Positions 60,695 through 64,000 of a stretch of 64,000 nucleotides of DNA are shown here, piece after piece. Below the pieces are notes generated by a model that saw nothing but the letters and a program-made list of their open reading frames with translations, was not told the DNA's origin and did no database searches. How positions within the stretch are numbered: position 1 is the stretch's first letter; every line of letters begins with the position of its first letter. Made by a program: the position numbers and the translations under genes. This DNA comes from Haloferax mediterranei ATCC 33500 (lineage in GTDB: Archaea; Halobacteriota; Halobacteria; Halobacteriales; Haloferacaceae). The stretch covers positions 1,302,001-1,366,000 of the forward strand of contig NC_017941.2 of assembly GCF_000306765.2 (NCBI RefSeq), read 5' to 3'.

Positions 60695-60963
60695 GTATTC
60701 ATCACCCACTATTGGATGTCCAGACTTAAGGATTTGGGTAGTCGTTCCAAATTATCACAAGACTATCTGCCTCGTGAGTATCCGTCTCAGATGTATAGCT
60801 GTGTATCGGTGGGCGTATAATCTAGCTTAGACGACGTTATTCCGGCCATTATGGGCAATATAATAGCGAGAGTTTGATATTGTATTGTCATCCCAAGAAT
60901 CGACAAACTTTTACGAAGCACCATGATATTGTGGGATACACCCAACACAGGTGAAATCGAAAT
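60695..60963. promoter_or_regulatory. Divergent promoter region of the sulfur cluster
   Basis: These 269 AT-rich bp separate the MBL-rhodanese gene from tusA. GATATTGT occurs twice (60877-60884, 60926-60933), and ATATTGTA (60878-60885) matches the motif seen upstream of the DUF7512-TauE unit. Arms ATCCCA and TGGGAT flank the second. It could hold shared regulator sites. Confidence 0.4.
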
Positions 60964-61215
60964 ATGAGTGAATACGAACCTACCGATACCCTCGACGTGA
61001 AAGGACTGTCCTGCCCAATGCCCGTCGTCAAGACCCGCGGTGCGGTCGACGACCTCTCCGATGGAGAGGTTCTGGAAGTCATCGCGACGGACTCTGGAAG
61101 CGTTAGCGACCTAAAGGGATGGGCCGACACGACCGACGGCGTCTCGATGCTCGACCAAGAAGAAGCCGAGGAAGGAGGCGAAGCGGTCTTCCTCCACTAC
61201 ATCCAGAAGGAATGA
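60964..61215 (+). CDS. TusA-family sulfur-relay protein
   Basis: The 83-aa protein has the TusA CPMP motif (Cys17-Pro20) at the start of the first helix (DVKGLSCPMPVVKTRGA) and an alpha/beta layout. TusA carries a persulfide on the Cys and passes it to partners. The stop overlaps the DsrE gene start (ATGA). Confidence 0.9.
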   Translation: MSEYEPTDTLDVKGLSCPMPVVKTRGAVDDLSDGEVLEVIATDSGSVSDLKGWADTTDGVSMLDQEEAEEGGEAVFLHYIQKE

Positions 61216-61793
61216 GCTCCGACGCTGACGCGCCCGTCGACACGACGACCGCCTCCGTCGAAGACCTTCGGGCACAGATACAAGCCCTCGAAGCGGAGGT
61301 TTCGGACCTCCGCGAGGCGACCGACGACAGCGGGCAGCAGTCGATGACCATCATCGCAACGAAAGGGACCCTCGACATGGCGTATCCGCCGCTTATCCTC
61401 GCGAGCACGGCGGCCGCGTTCGGGTGGGATGTCGTGGTCTTCCACACGTTCTGGGGGCTCGAAATTCTCCACGAGGAGAAGTCGAAGAACCTCAAACTCA
61501 GTGCGGTCGGCAACCCGAGCATGCCGATGCCCAACGCCGTCGCCGCGTTGCCCTTCATGGACAACGTCGCCACGAGCATGATGGAAAAGAAAATCAAAGA
61601 AAACGGGACCGCAACCATCGAGGAACTCATCGAGACGTCCCTCGATATGGGCGTCGACCTGCAGGCGTGTCAGATGACTATCGAACTGATGGGCTACGAC
61701 GAAGACGAGTTCTACGACGGCGTTACGACCGGCGTCGGCGCGGCGACGGCCCTCCAACACATGGCCGACGCCGACGTGCAACTCATGATTTAG
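61212..61793 (+). CDS. DsrE/F-like (DsrE2) protein
   Basis: The 193-aa protein has an N-terminal helical region with a short coiled coil (VEDLRAQIQALEAEVSDLREATDD) and a DsrE fold (MTIIATKGTLDMAYPPLILASTAAAFGWDVVVFHTFWGLEIL). Cys153 (LQACQMTIELMG) is the likely sulfur carrier. DsrE2 proteins relay sulfur with TusA. It is translationally coupled to TusA by a 4-base overlap. Confidence 0.87.
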   Translation: MSSDADAPVDTTTASVEDLRAQIQALEAEVSDLREATDDSGQQSMTIIATKGTLDMAYPPLILASTAAAFGWDVVVFHTFWGLEILHEEKSKNLKLSAVGNPSMPMPNAVAALPFMDNVATSMMEKKIKENGTATIEELIETSLDMGVDLQACQMTIELMGYDEDEFYDGVTTGVGAATALQHMADADVQLMI

Positions 61794-61942
61794 CGAGGTT
61801 TCTTTCTCCCACCAACTTCCCATACCTCGGTACCCTATCTCACCATGCCATCGTTTTCGAACTCTCACAGTGGACTTCGAACCCTGAAAAAGAACGGTTA
61901 CTAGGTCTGTTCGTGCTCGTTCGGCCCGACGAGCCCCGTCGG

Positions 61943-62605
61943 TTACTGGCCGGGTTGGACTTCTTCGTAGGGTTGGACGATGACGAACCCGCCGTCACCC
62001 GCGAACTGGAGTTGGTACGTCTCACCCGACGAGCGACCGAGCAGTCCCTTGAGGTTGATATCGCGCTTCGACGAGGGCGAGACGTTGCCGCTCCATGCGA
62101 CTGTCGCGTTCGGATCCGTCGTGACCGGCGTTTCGAGCACGAGGGGCGACCCGTGCGTCGTGATGGCGACGTGGCCAGGCCCTTCGAGGAAGACGTTGAA
62201 CAGGCCGCCGGAAGAGGCACCGGCGATGCTCTTCATCATCTTGATGTCCCAGTCGATGCTGTTCTCGAACGCTAGCACGTCGTTTCCGTTGACGCTAATT
62301 TCCTCTCCGGTGTCGAGTTCGAGAATCTGGACTTCTTTCCCTTGGTCAGCCAAATAGAGGTGCCCGGAGCCGGAGGCTTCCATCATGACCTCCCCTTCGC
62401 CGGTCGCCTTCTTTTTCAGCATTCCCTTCAGCCCCCCGGTCGATTTCCGCTCGAACGAGATATCACCGGTGTAGCTCACCATCGACCCGGCTTTGGCCAT
62501 GATGCTCCCGTCGAGCGTTATGTCGAGGAGTTTCGAGTTTTCGAGTTCGAAGGCTTCGCCACCCTCGGCCGGTGCGTGCGTGTCGATGAATTCGTCTACA
62601 TCCAT
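61943..62605 (-). CDS. AIM24-family protein (TIGR00266-like)
   Basis: The 220-aa beta-rich protein has the AIM24 pattern (LDITLDGSIMAKAGSMVSYTGDISFE, GHLYLADQGKEVQILELDTGEEISVNGNDVLAFE). No signal peptide. The function in archaea is unknown; yeast Aim24 affects mitochondrial membranes. MDVDEFIDTH at ATG 62605 is preferred to the longer reading. Confidence 0.85.
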   Translation of the reverse strand: MDVDEFIDTHAPAEGGEAFELENSKLLDITLDGSIMAKAGSMVSYTGDISFERKSTGGLKGMLKKKATGEGEVMMEASGSGHLYLADQGKEVQILELDTGEEISVNGNDVLAFENSIDWDIKMMKSIAGASSGGLFNVFLEGPGHVAITTHGSPLVLETPVTTDPNATVAWSGNVSPSSKRDINLKGLLGRSSGETYQLQFAGDGGFVIVQPYEEVQPGQ

Positions 62606-62818
62606 TGGAGTCACCGAGTCGTAGCGGAGACGACTCTGTTTAGATGACTGTCTGTCCAAAGTATAGTTCTATCTGCCAGATGTTGTCTAGTTCACGACTT
62701 CTTTGACGGAAATTCGTCGCTCCGTCGGTTGGGGGGAGGTCGTTGAAACGTGTGGGAAAAGCCGACCTGGAGTGGCATTGACGAGCCGTCCCTGCCCGGG
62801 GTATCGGCTGTTGGTGCG

Positions 62819-63310
62819 TCAGGATTCCTCAGTAGTCGGATACTGCTCCAGTTGTGGCTCCAACCCGCTCACGGTAGTCTGAGACCAGTGCCGAACGATG
62901 TAGACATCGTATTCGACATTCGCGGCCACTTCACCCCCGACGCTACTAACTGGAGTCACGATTTCCCCGACGTTTTCACTGCCCAAAAACACCACAGTGG
63001 GCCGAATATCGGCTGCCGCGGCCCGAATCTCCCTCGCAATCGATTGGGGGCTCGAAGATGTCGTACGTTCGTAGCGAAAGGTCGCATCGGGAGACAGCTC
63101 CGTTACTTCCTCACGAAGCGACTCGACCACGGATTCGATGTCGAAGGTCTCCTCCGACTGAGTCCATCCCTGCTGGCGGAGGTACACCTCGTCATCCGGG
63201 ATAACGCTGACCACAACTACCGATTCGTCGAGCGCTTCTGCGTATTCCGTGGCTCGAACGAGCGCAGCCCGCGCCAAGGACGAGCCATCGAACGGGACCA
63301 TGAAGGTCAT
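62819..63310 (-). CDS. Universal stress protein (UspA family)
   Basis: The 163-aa protein has the USP alpha/beta layout (MVPFDGSSLARAALVRATEYA, VVVVSVIPDDEVYLRQQGW). The ATP-binding loop near residue 115-135 (FLGSENVGEIVTPVSSVGGEV) departs from the usual G-2x-G-9x-G(S/T), so nucleotide binding is uncertain. It is upstream of the acyl-CoA dehydrogenase in position only. Confidence 0.85.
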   Translation of the reverse strand: MTFMVPFDGSSLARAALVRATEYAEALDESVVVVSVIPDDEVYLRQQGWTQSEETFDIESVVESLREEVTELSPDATFRYERTTSSSPQSIAREIRAAAADIRPTVVFLGSENVGEIVTPVSSVGGEVAANVEYDVYIVRHWSQTTVSGLEPQLEQYPTTEES

Positions 63311-63387
63311 ACCTCAACGTAGGCTGGCCGTCAACTAAGTCTCTGCTCAGCACATCGGTGAAACTGTTGTGTGAACAGACGACGTGC

Positions 63388-64000
63388 TTAGAGGCTGCCC
63401 TGCCGGTAGATGAGGTTGCGCTGAATCTCGTTGGCACCCTCGTAGATGACCGGGATACGAACGTCGCGGTAGACGCGGGAAATCTTGTACTCGTTGAGGA
63501 CCGAGCGACCGCCGTGGAGTTGCATGCCGCGTTCGGCCACGTCGACGGCCATTTCGGTCGATTTCGTCTTTGCAGAGGCGGCCCAGAAGCCGGTGTCCTC
63601 GCCGTTTTGGACCTTCTCCGCGGCGCGCCAGTTCAGCGCGCGGGCCGATTCGAACTCCATGCGCATGTCCGCGAGGATGTGCTGGACGGCTTGGAACTCC
63701 GAGACGTTACGACCGAAGGCCTTCCGGCCGTGGACGAAGTCCCACGCCTCCTCGATGGCGGCCGCGGCGAGACCGAGACTGTGGCCGCCGACGATGACGC
63801 GACCGTGGTTGAAGAAGTCCGCGAGCATGTAGAAGCCGCCGCCTTCGGCTCCGATGAGGTTCTCCTCGGGAACCTCGCAGTCGTCGAAGACGATGTGGCC
63901 CTGTTTCGACGCGCGCATACCCATCTTCTCGGGGATGTGTTCGGCCTCGTAACCGGGCGTGTCCGTCGGAACGACGAACATCGAGTAGTTGGAGTAGCGG
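63388..64000 (-). CDS. Acyl-CoA dehydrogenase, C-terminal part
   Basis: The reading frame runs from the right edge (64000) to the stop at 63388; the N-terminus lies beyond the window. It contains MFVVPTDTPGYE, the substrate-loop DCEVPEENLIGAEGGGF, and the helical C-terminal domain ending YEGANEIQRNLIYRQGSL, which holds the catalytic-region Glu (YEGANEIQ) and the flavin-binding segment. FAD-dependent dehydrogenation of acyl-CoA is the family reaction. The chain length specificity is not visible. Confidence 0.92.
   Translation of the reverse strand, partial: RYSNYSMFVVPTDTPGYEAEHIPEKMGMRASKQGHIVFDDCEVPEENLIGAEGGGFYMLADFFNHGRVIVGGHSLGLAAAAIEEAWDFVHGRKAFGRNVSEFQAVQHILADMRMEFESARALNWRAAEKVQNGEDTGFWAASAKTKSTEMAVDVAERGMQLHGGRSVLNEYKISRVYRDVRIPVIYEGANEIQRNLIYRQGSL

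Overview
This window is chromosomal DNA of a halophilic archaeon (class Halobacteria), most likely Haloferax or a close relative. The evidence is acidic proteins, strong C/G third-position bias, haloarchaeal-only families (UPF0058, bat-type HTH regulators, HalX receivers, PGF-CTERM surface proteins, zinc microproteins) and an rpa1-rpap1-rpe operon like that described in Haloferax volcanii. Genes are densely packed on both strands, with many 4-base ATGA overlaps. I saw no tRNA, rRNA, CRISPR array, insertion sequence or integrase.

Layout. 0-9 kb: end of an M24 peptidase, a thioredoxin-fold protein, an SDR, a Tat lipoprotein, TyrA, an Rsm22-type methyltransferase, SurE, an AAC(3)-like acetyltransferase, two OsmC proteins and an AhpD-like protein. 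8.8-10.3 kb: a nickel divergon, NicO-type transporter with a His-rich loop against NikR. 10.3-17 kb: accessory stretch with three decayed gene remnants, a CPBP protease, a bat-type regulator, and a run of two Cys-bearing HxlR regulators, DoxX, a CxxC SelT/SelW-like protein, a BASS transporter and a small CC protein. 17-24 kb: chorismate mutase and shikimate kinase, small haloarchaeal proteins, a CDC48-type AAA ATPase, a methyltransferase and an ArsR-like regulator. 24-32 kb: Lhr helicase and the rpa1-rpap1-rpe operon. 32-38.7 kb: glycosyltransferase, riboflavin reductase ArfC, thioredoxin, cupin, NifU-like scaffold, SBDS, FUN14-like protein and HflX. 38.8-45.8 kb: a large PGF-CTERM surface protein, moaC-nnr, an MFS transporter and a winged-helix regulator. 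45.9-51.2 kb: an XPD/DinG-type FeS helicase, zinc and DUF7511-like microproteins, a MutS-family ATPase and UPF0058. 51.6-55.9 kb: a two-component cluster. 56.2-61.8 kb: a sulfur-trafficking cluster. 61.9-64 kb: AIM24-like protein, UspA and the C-terminal part of an acyl-CoA dehydrogenase.

How genes work together. The clearest functional unit is the sulfur cluster: a Cys-bearing HTH regulator, a TauE/SafE exporter with a 49-aa membrane peptide, a split YeeE/YedE pair, a rhodanese-metallo-beta-lactamase fusion, and a TusA-DsrE pair. Together they could import, oxidise, relay and export reduced sulfur. The least explained unit is the HxlR/DoxX/CxxC/BASS/CC run at 13.7-17.0 kb, which reads as a thiol, metal or metalloid stress module. 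Short tandem repeats of 20-25 bp recur in several intergenic regions and are not explained by any gene.
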